The notes under the pieces were generated by a model. That model made no database searches. It was not told the origin of the DNA and saw nothing but the letters and a program-made list of their open reading frames with translations. Positions 34,709-43,423 of a stretch of 64,000 nt of DNA are shown here, in pieces. Origin of the DNA: BOG-908 sp965199235 (GTDB lineage Bacteria; Pseudomonadota; Alphaproteobacteria; Acetobacterales; Acetobacteraceae); the NCBI GenBank assembly GCA_965199235.1, contig CBDAQU010000002.1:2790001-2854000 (forward strand). Direction: 5' to 3'. Every line of letters begins with the position of its first letter. Positions within the stretch are counted from its first letter, which is position 1. The translations under genes and the position numbers were made by a program.

Positions 34709-37063
34709 ATGTTGTCACGGAACCTTGAACAAACGCTGCACCGGTCTCTGTCCTTCGCCAGCGACCGTCGGCACGAATACGCTACGTTGGAGCACCTGCT
34801 GCTCGGCCTGGCCGACGACAGCGATGCCGCCACGGTGCTGCGCGCCTGCGGCGTGGACCTGGACAAGCTGCGCCAGGACCTGACCGAGTTCCTCGACAAG
34901 GATCTGTCTGGCCTGACCACGGATCGCACGACCGAACCCAAGCCCACCGCCGGCTTCCAGCGTGTGGTGCAGCGCGCGGCCATCCACGTTCAGAGCTCCG
35001 GGCGGGACGAGGTTTCCGGCGCCAACGTGCTGGTCGCCCTGTTCAGCGAGCGGGAGAGCCACGCCGTCTATTTTCTGCAGATGCAGGACATGACGCGGCT
35101 GGACGCTGTGAACTTCATCTCCCACGGCATCGCCAAGGCGCCAGGCCGCACGACTCAGCGGCCGGCGGCCAGCAACGGCGGCAGCAACGGCCCGACTCCC
35201 GAGAGCCCGGAGCATGAGCGGGAGGAGAAGCCGCGCGGACGCAGCCAGGATGCGCTCAGCACCTATTGCGTGAACCTCAACAAGAAGGCGCAGGCCGGCA
35301 AGATCGACCCGCTGATCGGCCGCGACCAGGAGGTGGAGCGCACGATCCAGATCCTGTGCCGGCGCACCAAGAACAACCCGCTTTATGTGGGCGACCCTGG
35401 CGTGGGCAAGACCGCCATTGCCGAGGGCCTGGCCAAGCGCATCGTCGAGGGCGACGTGCCGGAGGTTCTCGCCAAGTCCACCATCTTCGCGCTCGACATG
35501 GGCGCGCTGCTGGCCGGCACGCGCTACCGAGGCGATTTCGAGGAGCGGTTGAAGGCGGTGGTGACCGAGCTGGAGAACCAGCCGGGTGCGGTGCTGTTCA
35601 TCGACGAGATCCACACGGTGATCGGCGCGGGTGCGACCAGCGGCGGGGCGATGGACGCGTCCAATCTGCTCAAGCCCGCGCTTGCCAGCGGCAGCCTGCG
35701 CTGCATCGGCAGCACCACCTACAAGGAGTTTCGCAACTACTTCGAGAAGGACCGCGCCCTGGTGCGGCGCTTTCAGAAGATCGACGTGGCGGAGCCGTCC
35801 GTCGAGGATACCGTGAAGATCCTCAACGGGCTGAAGACGAATTACGAAAAGCACCACAAGGTGCGCTACACCGACGAGGCGATCCGTGCGGCCGTCGAGT
35901 TGTCGGCAAAATACATCAACGATCGGAAGCTGCCGGACAAGGCGATCGACGTGATCGACGAGGTGGGCGCCAGCCGCATGCTGCTGCCCGAGGACAAGCG
36001 CCGCCGAACCGTCACTCTGAAGGACGTCGAGGAGATCGTGGCCAAGATCGCCCGCATCCCACCCAAGAGTGTGTCGGCCGACGACAAGGAGACGCTGCGC
36101 AACCTCGAACGTGACCTCAAGAGCATGGTGTTCGGCCAGGATCGCGCCATCGACGCGCTGGCCGCTGCCATCAAGCTCAGCCGCGCCGGCTTGCGGGAGA
36201 GCGAGAAGCCGATTGGCAACTACCTGTTCAGCGGCCCGACCGGCGTCGGCAAGACCGAAGTGGCGCGCCAGCTGGCCAGCACGCTCGGTATCGAGCTGAT
36301 CCGCTTCGACATGAGCGAGTATATGGAGCGGCACAGCGTCAGCCGCCTCATCGGCGCCCCGCCCGGCTACGTGGGCTTCGACCAGGGTGGTTTGCTGACC
36401 GACGCGATCGACCAGCATCCGCATGCGGTGTTGCTGCTCGACGAGATCGAGAAGGCGCACCAGGACCTCTACAACATCCTGTTGCAGGTGATGGACCACG
36501 GCAAGCTGACCGACCACAACGGCAAGACGGTGGATTTCCGCAACGTCATCCTGATCATGACGACCAACGCGGGCGCCGCCGACCAGGCCAAGGAGGCGAT
36601 CGGCTTCGGCAGCACCGTGCGCCAGGGCGAGGACGAGGAAGCGATCAAGCGGATGTTCACGCCGGAGTTCCGCAACCGGCTGGACGCGACCATCACCTTC
36701 GCCGGGCTGACCGAGGACATCGTCGGCCGCGTGGTCGAAAAATTCGTCATGCAGTTGGAGGCGCAGCTGGCCGATCGCAACGTGACGATCGAGCTGTCCT
36801 CGGCGGCCAAGGAGTGGCTGGCGGAGCGCGGCTACGACCGCCTTTACGGCGCGCGTCCGCTGGGCCGTGTCATTCAGGAGTATATCAAAAAGCCGCTTGC
36901 CGAGGAGCTGCTGTTCGGCCGGCTGGTGCGCGGCGGTTCGGTAAAGGTTGCGATGAGGGACGGCAAGCTCGATTTCGAGTTCACCGAGGCGCCGCCCACC
37001 GCAGTCACCGGCGGCGAGGACGGCGAGGGTTCGGCCGAGCGCGAGCCGGAAACCGTGGAGTGA
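34709..37063 (+). CDS. clpA: ATP-dependent Clp protease ATP-binding subunit ClpA
   Basis: AAA+ unfoldase feeding ClpP, 784 aa. The Clp N domain (1-145) starts MLSRNLEQTLHRSLSFA. The two ATPase modules have Walker A loops GDPGVGKT and GPTGVGKT, and Walker B sequences LFIDEIHT and LLLDEIEKAH. The IGF loop for ClpP docking is present (EAIGFGS). It has the ClpA architecture: no long M-domain as in ClpB. ATG 34709 is the family start; upstream in-frame sequence is not conserved. Confidence 0.97.
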   Translation: MLSRNLEQTLHRSLSFASDRRHEYATLEHLLLGLADDSDAATVLRACGVDLDKLRQDLTEFLDKDLSGLTTDRTTEPKPTAGFQRVVQRAAIHVQSSGRDEVSGANVLVALFSERESHAVYFLQMQDMTRLDAVNFISHGIAKAPGRTTQRPAASNGGSNGPTPESPEHEREEKPRGRSQDALSTYCVNLNKKAQAGKIDPLIGRDQEVERTIQILCRRTKNNPLYVGDPGVGKTAIAEGLAKRIVEGDVPEVLAKSTIFALDMGALLAGTRYRGDFEERLKAVVTELENQPGAVLFIDEIHTVIGAGATSGGAMDASNLLKPALASGSLRCIGSTTYKEFRNYFEKDRALVRRFQKIDVAEPSVEDTVKILNGLKTNYEKHHKVRYTDEAIRAAVELSAKYINDRKLPDKAIDVIDEVGASRMLLPEDKRRRTVTLKDVEEIVAKIARIPPKSVSADDKETLRNLERDLKSMVFGQDRAIDALAAAIKLSRAGLRESEKPIGNYLFSGPTGVGKTEVARQLASTLGIELIRFDMSEYMERHSVSRLIGAPPGYVGFDQGGLLTDAIDQHPHAVLLLDEIEKAHQDLYNILLQVMDHGKLTDHNGKTVDFRNVILIMTTNAGAADQAKEAIGFGSTVRQGEDEEAIKRMFTPEFRNRLDATITFAGLTEDIVGRVVEKFVMQLEAQLADRNVTIELSSAAKEWLAERGYDRLYGARPLGRVIQEYIKKPLAEELLFGRLVRGGSVKVAMRDGKLDFEFTEAPPTAVTGGEDGEGSAEREPETVE

Positions 37064-37068
37064 CCATA

Positions 37069-37098
37069 ATGGGTCGGAACATGCGTGTTCCGACCCAT
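37069..37098 (+). terminator. Perfect 12-bp hairpin after clpA
   Basis: ATGGGTCGGAAC (37069-37080) pairs perfectly with GTTCCGACCCAT (37087-37098) around a 6-base loop, 5 bp beyond the clpA stop. No T-run follows, so termination may be weak or serve mRNA stability. Confidence 0.6.
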
Positions 37099-37114
37099 CC
37101 GGCTTGGAGGACGC

Positions 37115-37491
37115 GTGCCCTTACCGCAAGGCTGGCACTACAGCCAAAGCACCGGCGAGCTGACCCATGACGGGCGGCACGTCGCAATCGGTGATAGCGG
37201 GGCTGCCGAGGGCCGCAACAACCCGGCGATGCAGTCAAGCCAGGGCCGCGGCCCATCCCGCAAGGCACCTACACGGTAGGGCCGCTGCATCAAGGTGCGC
37301 ATACGGGGCCCGCAACCATGAACCTCGATCCCCAGCCAGGAACGCAAACCTTTGGCAGAGACCTCTTTCGGGTGGATGGCGACAGTATAGCCCACCCCGG
37401 GCACGCCTCCGAGAGCTGTATCATTCTTCCGCCCGCAGTCCGGCAGCAGCGTGGCACGTCTCCGGACCGGACGTTGCGAGTTGTTCCGTGA
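37115..37491 (+). pseudogene. Tlde1/DUF2778-type L,D-transpeptidase-like gene with a frameshift
   Basis: The first frame from GTG 37115 (GGAGG 37106-37110) reads PQGWHYSQSTGELTHDG and NNPAMQ, the hallmark N terminus of DUF2778/Tlde1 proteins. At the C-run 37252-37254 the match moves to the -1 frame: GPIPQGTYTVGP, then VDGDSIAHPGHASESCIIL, ending TGA 37489-37491. The His and Cys of the HPG..ASEGC active site are present, with Ser replacing Gly. One missing C explains the break. Tlde1 enzymes cut or edit peptidoglycan stem peptides; in Salmonella Tlde1 is a type VI effector. As read here the protein would be truncated after about 55 residues. Confidence 0.75.
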
Positions 37492-37970
37492 GCCGTTTGC
37501 TTGGCATCGGATTGAGTCTGGCGAGGAGCGGTTCAGCCGTCGCGGCGGCTGCGCCCAGCGTCGCCAAGCTCAATGAGGAGATCAGGTCTGCCGGCCCGAA
37601 GCAGACGATCGCCGCCCTTGCGCGCTCGGGGCAATGGGATGCCGTGGTGGACAGGATCGGCGGTGGCAGCACAGCCTGGGTGTCCCTGGCGGCCAGGCTT
37701 GCGCCGGGCGGCGACGCCGGCAGCGCCGAGGATATCGGCATAGGACTTGCCACCGCCCTGCCGAAAAATCCCGGGGCCGTGCTGTCCGTCATCGGAACGG
37801 GCTCGCAGGCCAGCCTGAGCGTGCAGCGGGTGTGCGGCGTTCCGTTCATCGAGATGCCGGGCCCAGAGGTCGCGGCCTACCGGAGACGCGCAGCCGGCGC
37901 CCTGCGGGCGAATTCATCCTCGGCGCTGCGTCAGCGACGCGACGATTGTCTGGCTGCCCTCAAAGCGTAG
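37488..37970 (+). CDS. Exported protein, putative partner (immunity?) of the Tlde1-like gene
   Basis: A 160-aa protein starting at GTG 37488, overlapping the preceding stop as GTGA. A signal peptide is evident (SRLLGIGLSLARSGSAVAAAA). The mature part has WVSLAARLAPGGDAGSAEDI and ALPKNPGAVLSV, then Cys pairs near VCGVPFIE and RRDDCLAAL. I recall similar exported proteins next to DUF2778 genes in rhizobia and burkholderias, but I cannot confirm it. Its periplasmic location and coupling fit an immunity protein for a cell-wall toxin; this is inference. Confidence 0.6.
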   Translation: MSRLLGIGLSLARSGSAVAAAAPSVAKLNEEIRSAGPKQTIAALARSGQWDAVVDRIGGGSTAWVSLAARLAPGGDAGSAEDIGIGLATALPKNPGAVLSVIGTGSQASLSVQRVCGVPFIEMPGPEVAAYRRRAAGALRANSSSALRQRRDDCLAALKA

Positions 37971-37987
37971 ATCAAAGGAGCGTGGTT

Positions 37988-38266
37988 TTGAAAGCTGTTT
38001 GGAACGGTCAGGTGATCGCACAGAGCGACGATATCGTCAGGGTCGACGGAAACGCGTATTTCCCGGCCGACTCGGTGCAGAAATCATTCGTGCGTGACAG
38101 CACGACGCACAGCACCTGTCCGTGGAAGGGCGTCGCCTCCTACTATTCGCTCGATGTGGACGGGAAGGAGAACAAAGACGCGGCTTGGTTCTACCCGGAG
38201 CCCAAGCAGGCGGCCGCGGAAATCAGGGGGCGCGTGGCATTTTGGAAAGGTGTGCAGGTCAGCTAG
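37988..38266 (+). CDS. DUF427 domain protein
   Basis: A 92-aa protein of the DUF427 family (beta-barrel-like, about 90 residues). Motifs are KAVWNGQVIAQSDD, YFPADSV, STCPWKGVASYYSLDVDG and AWFYPEPK, all typical. Function is unknown; structures show a small barrel with a conserved pocket. The start TTG 37988 is set by AGGAG (37976-37980), 7 bp upstream; GTG 37982 would be too close. Confidence 0.88.
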   Translation: MKAVWNGQVIAQSDDIVRVDGNAYFPADSVQKSFVRDSTTHSTCPWKGVASYYSLDVDGKENKDAAWFYPEPKQAAAEIRGRVAFWKGVQVS

Positions 38267-38304
38267 CGGCCTTTCGTAACCGCCATTCTCCGGCGCGTTC
38301 AGAG

Positions 38305-39189
38305 CTACTCCCGTCTCAACGCGTCGCCGGCCTCCTCGAGTCGCTGCAACTCGTCGCCTGACATTTTCGGGTAACGCAGGTCGCAGCTCTCCAGCGCCTC
38401 GATCATCGCCTCGGCCACGATGAGATGCGCGAACGGTTTGTCGTCGGCAGGCACGACGAACCATGGCGCGTGCGGCGCGGCGGTGGCGGTGATCGCCTTT
38501 TCGTAAGCGCTCTGGTAGTCGTCCCAGCGATCGCGTTCCTTCAGGTCCGCCGCACTGAACTTCCAGTTCTTGTCCGGGTGGTCGATGCGCGCGAGGAAGC
38601 GTCGTTTCTGTTCGTCTTTCGAGAGATTTAGGAATATCTTGACGATTTTCGTCCCTTGCCGGGCGAGATAGGTTTCGAACGCCGCGATGTCCTCCAGCCG
38701 ATGATGCCAAAACTTCTTGCCGCTCACCGCGCCGGGGAGGTTGAGGTGGTCGAGCAATGCGGGGTGCACGCGGCATACCAGAACGTCCTCGTAATGGCTG
38801 CGGTTGAAGATGGCGATCTGGCCGCGCGCCGGCACGTGCGCCTGCACGCGCCACAGAAAGCCGTGCGAAAGCTCGGCCGGGCCAGGCTGCTTGAACGCGA
38901 TCACCTGCACGCCCTGTGGGTTCACGCCCGTCATCACGTGCTTGATCGTGCCGTCCTTGCCGGCCGCGTCCATCGCTTGCAGCACCACCAGCAGGGACCA
39001 GCGGTCGTCCGCATAAAGCGTGGTCTGCAACTTGGACAGCCGGGCAACGCCGTCGGCCAGCATCGCGTCGATCCTGCCTGAGCCTGCAAGCTTGCCGCCC
39101 GTGTCGGCAGGGTCGTGGTTCTTCAGCTTGAACGCGCCGCCTTCTGTCACCCGGAAGCGGTCCAGCAGCTTGGCCGTTTGCTGCTTCAC
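38305..39189 (-). CDS. ppk2: Polyphosphate kinase 2 family protein
   Basis: Transfers phosphate between polyphosphate and nucleotides, 294 aa. The P-loop MDAAGKDGTIKHVM and the lid/Walker B region IFNRSHYEDVLVCRVHP place it in PPK2, closest in pattern to the single-domain group that phosphorylates AMP and ADP (class III-like). This subclass call is from memory of the motifs. The start GTG 39189 overlaps the SDR stop (GTGA). It is the last gene of an ohr-SDR-ppk2 operon. Confidence 0.9.
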   Translation of the reverse strand: MKQQTAKLLDRFRVTEGGAFKLKNHDPADTGGKLAGSGRIDAMLADGVARLSKLQTTLYADDRWSLLVVLQAMDAAGKDGTIKHVMTGVNPQGVQVIAFKQPGPAELSHGFLWRVQAHVPARGQIAIFNRSHYEDVLVCRVHPALLDHLNLPGAVSGKKFWHHRLEDIAAFETYLARQGTKIVKIFLNLSKDEQKRRFLARIDHPDKNWKFSAADLKERDRWDDYQSAYEKAITATAAPHAPWFVVPADDKPFAHLIVAEAMIEALESCDLRYPKMSGDELQRLEEAGDALRRE

Positions 39190-39968
39190 GCATTCGTCCG
39201 TTTGACCGCCGGCGCGGCGGGCGCCTGGCAGGTTGGCATCATCTCGATGCGGTTGATGTTGACGTGCGCCGGCAGCATCACGACCCAGGCGACCGCTTCG
39301 GCCACGTCCTCCGCCGTCAGCGGCGTGGTGCCGCGATACACGGCGTCGGCGCGGGCCGTATCGCCGGCAAAGCGCGTCACGGAAAACTCCGTGCCGCCGC
39401 ACAGGCCCGGTTCGATGTTGGTCACGCGCACGTTCGTGCCGACCAGGTCGGCCTTCAGGTTCAGCGTGAACTGCTTCACGAACGCCTTTGTCGCGCCGTA
39501 GACGTGGCCGCCAGGATAGGGATAGTCGCCGGCGATGCTGCCCAGGTTGACAACATGGCCGCGGTCGCGCGCCGCCATGCCGGGCAGCAGCGCGCGCGTC
39601 ATGTGGATCAGGCCGGTCACGTTGGTGGCGACCATGCGGTCCCAGCCGGCGAGATCGGCTTCCTGTGCAGGGGCCAGGCCTGCGGCCAGGCCCGCGTTGT
39701 TCACCAGCAGGTCCACCGCCTGCCAGGCAGACGGCAGGCTGCCTGGCAGCGCGGCGACCAGGGCCGCATCCGTGACGTCCAGCGCGAACGGCAGCACGGC
39801 GTCGCCCAGTTCGGCGGCCAGCGCGTCCAGCCGATCCTGTCGGCGGCCGCAGGCGATCACCCGCCATCCCTCCGCCGCCAGCCGGCGGGTGACGGCTGCC
39901 CCAAAACCGGCCGTCGCGCCCGTCACCAGGGCGGTGCCTGCGACGGGTTTCGGGGCGGTGCCGCTCAT
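39186..39968 (-). CDS. Short-chain dehydrogenase (YdfG-like)
   Basis: NADP-dependent classical SDR, 260 aa. The cofactor loop is TGATAGFG, the structural motif NNAG is at about residue 93, and the catalytic Ser (LGSIAGDYPY) and YxxxK (YGATK) are intact. The CGRRQDRLDAL segment suggests NADP preference and similarity to YdfG, which oxidises 3-hydroxy acids and serine. The C terminus is extended by about 15 residues. It is coupled to ohr (ATGA) and ppk2 (GTGA). Confidence 0.9.
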   Translation of the reverse strand: MSGTAPKPVAGTALVTGATAGFGAAVTRRLAAEGWRVIACGRRQDRLDALAAELGDAVLPFALDVTDAALVAALPGSLPSAWQAVDLLVNNAGLAAGLAPAQEADLAGWDRMVATNVTGLIHMTRALLPGMAARDRGHVVNLGSIAGDYPYPGGHVYGATKAFVKQFTLNLKADLVGTNVRVTNIEPGLCGGTEFSVTRFAGDTARADAVYRGTTPLTAEDVAEAVAWVVMLPAHVNINRIEMMPTCQAPAAPAVKRTNA

Positions 39969-40363
39969 TGCAGCTCGATCTCGACCGGCACGTTGTTGCG
40001 CGTCGCCTTGCTGTAGGGGCAGACTTCGTGGGCCTTGTGCACCAGCTGCTCGGCCGTTGCCCGGTCCACGCCGTCGATCTTCGGCTTCAGTTTCACGCTC
40101 AGGCTGTAATCGTTGCCGTTGATGTTCAGCGTCACTTCCGCCGTCACGTGCACGGCGTCCGGCTTGATCTTGCCTGCGCCGGCGACCGCCATGATGGCCG
40201 AGCCGAAGCAGGACGAGTAGCCGGCGGCGAAAAGCTGCTCGGGGTTCGTCGCGTCCGGCTTGCCCGATCCAGGCATGGCCAGGTCGTGATGTAGCACGCC
40301 GTCGCTGCTGTCGACATGGCCGTTGCGCCCGGCCGTGGTGGTTGCGATTGCGGTGTAGGCCAA
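39965..40363 (-). CDS. ohr: Organic hydroperoxide resistance protein
   Basis: Thiol peroxidase of the Ohr subgroup of the OsmC fold, 132 aa. The reactive cysteine is in GYSSCFGSA and the resolving cysteine in EVCPYSKATRNN; NPEQLFAAG is the subgroup's conserved segment. The start is TTG 40363 with GGGAGG upstream. No OhrR regulator gene is adjacent. It is the first gene of a three-gene operon that joins peroxide defence with an SDR and polyphosphate kinase. Confidence 0.95.
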   Translation of the reverse strand: MAYTAIATTTAGRNGHVDSSDGVLHHDLAMPGSGKPDATNPEQLFAAGYSSCFGSAIMAVAGAGKIKPDAVHVTAEVTLNINGNDYSLSVKLKPKIDGVDRATAEQLVHKAHEVCPYSKATRNNVPVEIELQ

Positions 40364-40640
40364 ATCTACCTCCCTGTTCAGCTACCGTATGACCGTGTCT
40401 AGCGCCTGAGGCACAGGCCGGTTCGTCGGAGCAGGGCTGCGCCGCCATCGGCAGCCCTGCCGGACGTCACTGGACCGAGGGCAGCCAGACGCTTATCGCG
40501 TCGTCGACCAGGTCGGGCCTTTCGGCTGCGGGTATACGGGTCGTCCTGGCCCACCACCAGCGGGTAGGAGGCTTGAGGGAGCCAGCATCGGCGTTGATCG
40601 CGCCGCACCGCCAGCGCGTGTCCGCCGCCGGCAACGCCGG

Positions 40641-41915
40641 TCAGGCCGGCAGGCGCTGGCCCCTTGTTTCCACCGCTGCCGGTATGACCACAAGGCCGAG
40701 CAGGAAGGCCACCGCCGTGAGCGCCACAGGCACGCCCAGCGTGCCCATGTGCTGCACGCCCGCGGCGAGTGCGAAGTTGACGCCCGCGCCCACGAAGCGG
40801 CCGATGGAGGTGCAGAATGCGAACGCGGTGGCCCGCACGTCGGTGGTGTACTGCTCGGGAAGCCAAAGGCTGAAGAGCGCGAAGTTGCCGCCCGCCAGGC
40901 CGAGGAAGAACAGCACCGCCAGGAACACCGGCAGCGCAGTTTGCGGCGGCAGGTAGTAGGCCCAGCCGAAGCCTGCGGCGATGGTGACAGCCATGCCGAC
41001 GAAATACACGGCGAGCGTCCAGCGTCGGCCCAGCCGGTCGGCGATGCCGGGCAGGATAAGGCAGCCGATGATGGTGCCGACGGAGAGCAACGCGGTGGCG
41101 TAGGACGCCATGCGCCCTGCCGCCGGCGGGGCGTAACCGGCCGAGCGCGCGAGCTTGATCACCGCGGTCGGCTCGTAGACCGCGCCCGCCCACAGCCCGA
41201 TGATGGCGACGGCGACGAGCGTGGTGTTGACCACGGTCCTGCGCCGCAGCGGTGCGGACAGAATGCGAACGAGGGGGGAGCGCGGCGGCGCCGAACCCTC
41301 CTGCGCGCTGGCCCAGCGCTCCGGCTCCCGGACGCGCAGCAGCGTCACGACCGAGACCACGACAGGAGCCAGCCCGCAGGCGAACATCGCGCGCCAGCCA
41401 TAGGCGGCGCCGACGGTGAAATTGAGCACTGCGGCGACGAAGAAGCCGGCGTAGTAGCCCGTCTGCAGGTAGCCCGCCCCCTGTCGGCGACGGTCCTCGG
41501 GCCAGGCCTCGGCGACGTAGGTGCCTGCCATCGCCCATTCGCCGCCAATGCCGATGCCGGCCAGGAACCGGAAGGCGGCGAGTTCCCACACGTTGCCGGC
41601 CAGCGCCGCCGCGCCGGTGAACACCGCGTAGACCAGCACCGTGCCCGCCAGCGTGCGGGTGCGCCCGTATCGGTCGGCGATCGGTCCCCAGATGAAGGAC
41701 AAGCCCCAGCCGACCAGGAACAGGCCGAACAGCAAAGACCCTACGTAGGCGACGTGGGCGTCATCCGCCTTGAAACCCGACCGCGGCAGCAGCTCGCGCA
41801 TCGCGGGCGCCAGTACCAGCGCGTAGATGAAGCTGTCCATGCCGTCGAGCATCCAGCCGGCCCACGCGGCCCAGAAGCCGGTCACCTGCTGCGCTGATAA
41901 TCGCGTGCCTGCCAT
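40641..41915 (-). CDS. MFS transporter (sugar/organic acid:H+ symporter type)
   Basis: A 424-aa, 12-helix carrier. The loop motif after helix 2 is GPIADRYGRTRTL, repeated in the second half as PGIADRLGRRWTL; GIGIGGEWAMAGTYVAEAWP is typical of the aromatic acid/sialic-acid/dicarboxylate symporter branch. It lies 19 bp downstream of the malonyl-CoA decarboxylase gene on the same strand, so malonate or a related acid is a reasonable guess. The 277 bp between this gene and ohr hold nothing recognisable. Confidence 0.85.
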   Translation of the reverse strand: MAGTRLSAQQVTGFWAAWAGWMLDGMDSFIYALVLAPAMRELLPRSGFKADDAHVAYVGSLLFGLFLVGWGLSFIWGPIADRYGRTRTLAGTVLVYAVFTGAAALAGNVWELAAFRFLAGIGIGGEWAMAGTYVAEAWPEDRRRQGAGYLQTGYYAGFFVAAVLNFTVGAAYGWRAMFACGLAPVVVSVVTLLRVREPERWASAQEGSAPPRSPLVRILSAPLRRRTVVNTTLVAVAIIGLWAGAVYEPTAVIKLARSAGYAPPAAGRMASYATALLSVGTIIGCLILPGIADRLGRRWTLAVYFVGMAVTIAAGFGWAYYLPPQTALPVFLAVLFFLGLAGGNFALFSLWLPEQYTTDVRATAFAFCTSIGRFVGAGVNFALAAGVQHMGTLGVPVALTAVAFLLGLVVIPAAVETRGQRLPA

Positions 41916-41934
41916 GTCGCCCCCCGGCGTTCGT

Positions 41935-43335
41935 TCAGGCCGCCTTGGTGGCGGCCCTCGTTTTGCGGGGCGCCATCAGCTGGTCGACCTCGGCCGACCG
42001 GGCGACGCGTCCCGTGTTCACGAATGCCTCATGGTTCGCCTCAATGCTACCCGGGTCGTAAAGATAATTGACCATGATGCCGAACGATTCCCGCATGCCG
42101 CGGGCCGATATGTTGCCCAGCCAGTCGATACGCTCCAGCCGTGCGCCGTTCCCCAGGTGGAAGCGGGCGACCGGGTCGAACTTTTCGCCACCCTGCGCAC
42201 GCGTGAGATAAGTCGCGACCAGGCGAAGCAGGGGCGGGCGCAAGGCCCGGATTCGCCCTGCGTCCTCCCACCACTCGCCCTCGAGCGAGGCGGACATCGC
42301 CTCGGCTTGCGTCTGCCCGGCCGCCGCGCCGAGGTCCTTAACCTCCTCCTCGGTCAGCGGCGGCGTCTCGCCGGCAAGCGCGCGGTCGAGCCAGGCGCGG
42401 AAGCCTGGCACCGGCGAGAGGGTTGCGAACCGGCGCAGCTTTGGCAGCTCCGCATGCAGCTCCTCGACCACCTGCTTGATCAGGAAGTTGCCGAAGCTGA
42501 CGCCGCGCAGCCCCTCCTGGCAATTGGAGATCGAGTAGAAGATGGCCGTGTCGGCGCCTTTCGGCGGCTGCCCGGCGCCGTCGGCGGGCGGGGCCAGCAG
42601 CGGCTGCACGGCGTCGGCCAGGCCGGCGGTCAAAGCGACCTCGACGAAGATCAGCGGCTCGTTCGGCAGCGCCTGGTGGAAGAAGGCGAAGCAGCGGCGG
42701 TCGGGCAGCAGGCGCCGGCGCAGATCCTGCCAGCCGTCGATCTCGTGCACCGCCTCGTAGGTGATCAGCTTTTCCAGGATCGCGGCCGGCGTGTCCCAGT
42801 CGATCCGCCGCAGCTCCAGGAAGCCGCGGTTGAACCAGGAGGAGAACAGATGCAGCAGGTCGTGGTCCAGCAGGCGGAGCGCCGCATCCTGGCGCAGATG
42901 CGGCAGCATCTCGTTGCGCAGCCTGACCAGCATGGCGGTGCCGCCGGTCGCCATGTTCATCCGCCGCAGCAGCTCCTGGCGCGGCGGTTCGGCCGCCGTG
43001 TGCAGCCGGTTGGCCGCTTCCGGGCAAGGCTCGGCGAGGTAGGCGGCCGCGGCGGCCTGCACGCGCTCCGGGTCCGGCGCGAACCCCTCGCCGATGCTGC
43101 GCAGCACCGCGAGCCTGTCCTGGTCGGGCAGCGCGCGCAGGCAATCGAGCAGCTCGCGCGCAACCGCCGCCCCGGACGCCTCGCCGCGTTCCGAGAGCAG
43201 TGCCGCGGCCAGCTGGCGGGCGCGTTCGGGGCCTTTCACGTCCAGGGAAGGCACGCGGGCGAACAGGCGGCCCTGATCGGCGATGCCGCCCCACAGCCTG
43301 TCCAGCCAACTGCGCTGCGTGGTGGTCTGCGACAT
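41935..43335 (-). CDS. Malonyl-CoA decarboxylase
   Basis: Converts malonyl-CoA to acetyl-CoA and CO2, 466 aa. The N-terminal helical domain covers about residues 30-180 and the GNAT-like catalytic domain the rest. Family segments include FYSISNCQEGLRGVSFGNFL, the catalytic HLGNGARLERI with its His, and LVATYLT. ATG 43335 (MSQTTTQRSW) is preceded by GAGGA; the longer in-frame extension would overlap the divergent gene. With the divergent CoA transferase it can form a malonate-use module. Confidence 0.93.
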   Translation of the reverse strand: MSQTTTQRSWLDRLWGGIADQGRLFARVPSLDVKGPERARQLAAALLSERGEASGAAVARELLDCLRALPDQDRLAVLRSIGEGFAPDPERVQAAAAAYLAEPCPEAANRLHTAAEPPRQELLRRMNMATGGTAMLVRLRNEMLPHLRQDAALRLLDHDLLHLFSSWFNRGFLELRRIDWDTPAAILEKLITYEAVHEIDGWQDLRRRLLPDRRCFAFFHQALPNEPLIFVEVALTAGLADAVQPLLAPPADGAGQPPKGADTAIFYSISNCQEGLRGVSFGNFLIKQVVEELHAELPKLRRFATLSPVPGFRAWLDRALAGETPPLTEEEVKDLGAAAGQTQAEAMSASLEGEWWEDAGRIRALRPPLLRLVATYLTRAQGGEKFDPVARFHLGNGARLERIDWLGNISARGMRESFGIMVNYLYDPGSIEANHEAFVNTGRVARSAEVDQLMAPRKTRAATKAA

Positions 43336-43423
43336 TAAGCTATCCTCTGTCTTGTCCGAAAGCCTGTGGCGACAGGCTAAACAGGCTGGCCGTTCCCGCG
43401 TTGCACAGTAAGGAGAACACAGC

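Noticed and set aside
37252..37254. Programmed frameshift in the Tlde1-like gene
   Set aside because: The site is a plain C-run without a slippery heptamer, and the family is normally encoded in one frame.
37167..37487. 107-residue N-terminal extension of the exported partner protein
   Set aside because: It is out of frame with the Tlde1-like remnant that fills this interval, and the downstream GTG 37488 starts a proper signal peptide.
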